A stretch of 64,000 bases of DNA from contig NZ_CP062946.1 in assembly GCF_014898095.1 (NCBI RefSeq), forward strand, positions 1,798,001-1,862,000, written 5' to 3'. This stretch comes from Thalassotalea sp. LPB0316. GTDB lineage: Bacteria; Pseudomonadota; Gammaproteobacteria; Enterobacterales; Alteromonadaceae. Each line of letters opens with the position of its first letter. The stretch's first letter is position 1. Under the pieces are notes generated by a model. It did not search any database, had not been told where the DNA came from, and worked only from the letters and a program-made list of their open reading frames with translations. Below, one piece after another: positions 63,687 through 64,000 of the stretch. Both the position numbers and the translations under genes were made by a program.

Positions 63687-64000
63687 ACTGTCAATTTTTG
63701 ATCTGTTTTTACAAGCCAGTTTATTAGTTAAAACCGTTATGCTTATTTTATTAGGCTTTTCTGTGGTGTGCTGGGCGATGATCTTTCAACGCCGAGCGGC
63801 GCTAAACAAAGCGCAAGCCAAGCTTCACGAATTTGAAGATACTTTTTGGAGTGGTGCTGATCTCAGTAAGTTATACAGCGAAGTGAGTTCAAAACAGGAC
63901 ATTCAGGGCATTGAAAGTCTATTTGTTGCCGGCTTTAAAGAGTTTGTTCGCTTGCGCAAGTCTAATAGCAAGACACCAAGCTTGATTGTCGATGGTACGC
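63676..64000 (+). CDS. tolQ: Tol-Pal system protein TolQ, N-terminal part (partial)
   Basis: TolQ, with TolR, forms the proton channel that energises TolA and the Tol-Pal system in outer-membrane constriction. The GTG start at 63676 has AGGAG upstream. The visible 108 residues read SAELSIFDLFLQASLLVKTV, then a first transmembrane helix (MLILLGFSVVCWAMIF) and a cytoplasmic part (GIESLFVAGFKEFVRLRK). The gene runs off the window. Overlap with ybgC implies coupled translation. Confidence 0.95.
   Translation, partial: MSAELSIFDLFLQASLLVKTVMLILLGFSVVCWAMIFQRRAALNKAQAKLHEFEDTFWSGADLSKLYSEVSSKQDIQGIESLFVAGFKEFVRLRKSNSKTPSLIVDGT

Overview
The window is chromosomal DNA of an AT-rich marine-type gammaproteobacterium, most likely Alteromonadales and close to Colwelliaceae (Thalassotalea/Colwellia-like). 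This rests on gene order and protein resemblance recognised by eye, not on a database search. Most of it is core genome in E. coli-like order: (infB)-rbfA-truB-rpsO-pnp-nlpI; gltA divergent from sdhCDAB-sucABCD; fur, fldA, ybfE, ybfF, seqA and pgm; cmoAB; aspS-ruvCAB; ybgC-tolQ. Between these blocks lie lineage-specific genes and unusually rich intergenic repeats.

Layout. 1-6.7 kb: translation and RNA-decay genes, with an alpha/beta hydrolase inserted between rpsO and pnp. 6.7-11 kb: a frameshifted zincin-like peptidase, a fused cysteine desulfurase-SufE protein (CsdA-CsdE) and a convergent tcdA. 11-24.2 kb: the TCA-cycle block. The 3' ends of sucB (two extra copies, 271-bp period) and sucD (one extra copy) are duplicated downstream. 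24.2-25.6 kb: an IS3-family element inside an octamer repeat array. 25.7-31.6 kb: small accessory genes (glutaredoxin-like, DUF945, VF530, DUF2999, a solute-binding protein, a PhoD-like phosphatase) and a MITE-like element. 31.7-39 kb: glnS, fur, fldA and the seqA-pgm region. 39-44.2 kb: astE and a branched-chain 2-oxoacid dehydrogenase operon. 44.2-56.8 kb: a PEP-CTERM protein, NhaD, a divergent protein kinase, a VOC protein, a dGTPase-like HD protein, cmoAB and a triple-sensor GGDEF protein. 56.9-64 kb: aspS, ruvCAB, a second IS copy with identical proteins, more octamer arrays, a candidate minus-strand small RNA, ybgC and the start of tolQ.

How the genes work together. gltA, sdhCDAB, sucAB and sucCD supply citrate synthase, succinate dehydrogenase, 2-oxoglutarate dehydrogenase and succinyl-CoA ligase. 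Neither sucAB nor the bkd operon carries its own E3 (lpd), so both probably share one encoded elsewhere. astE and bkd point to amino-acid catabolism.

The most unusual content is intergenic. There is a family of degenerate 8-bp tandem arrays with shared pattern NTTNNNRC, and both IS copies sit in or at such arrays with perfect 3-bp target duplications. There is also a GTCATTCC...GGAATCT palindrome family at gene ends, two related MITE-like elements, the serial 3'-end duplications in the suc operon, and an orphan promoter-terminator unit that looks like an undescribed sRNA. I saw no tRNA, rRNA, CRISPR array or prophage.
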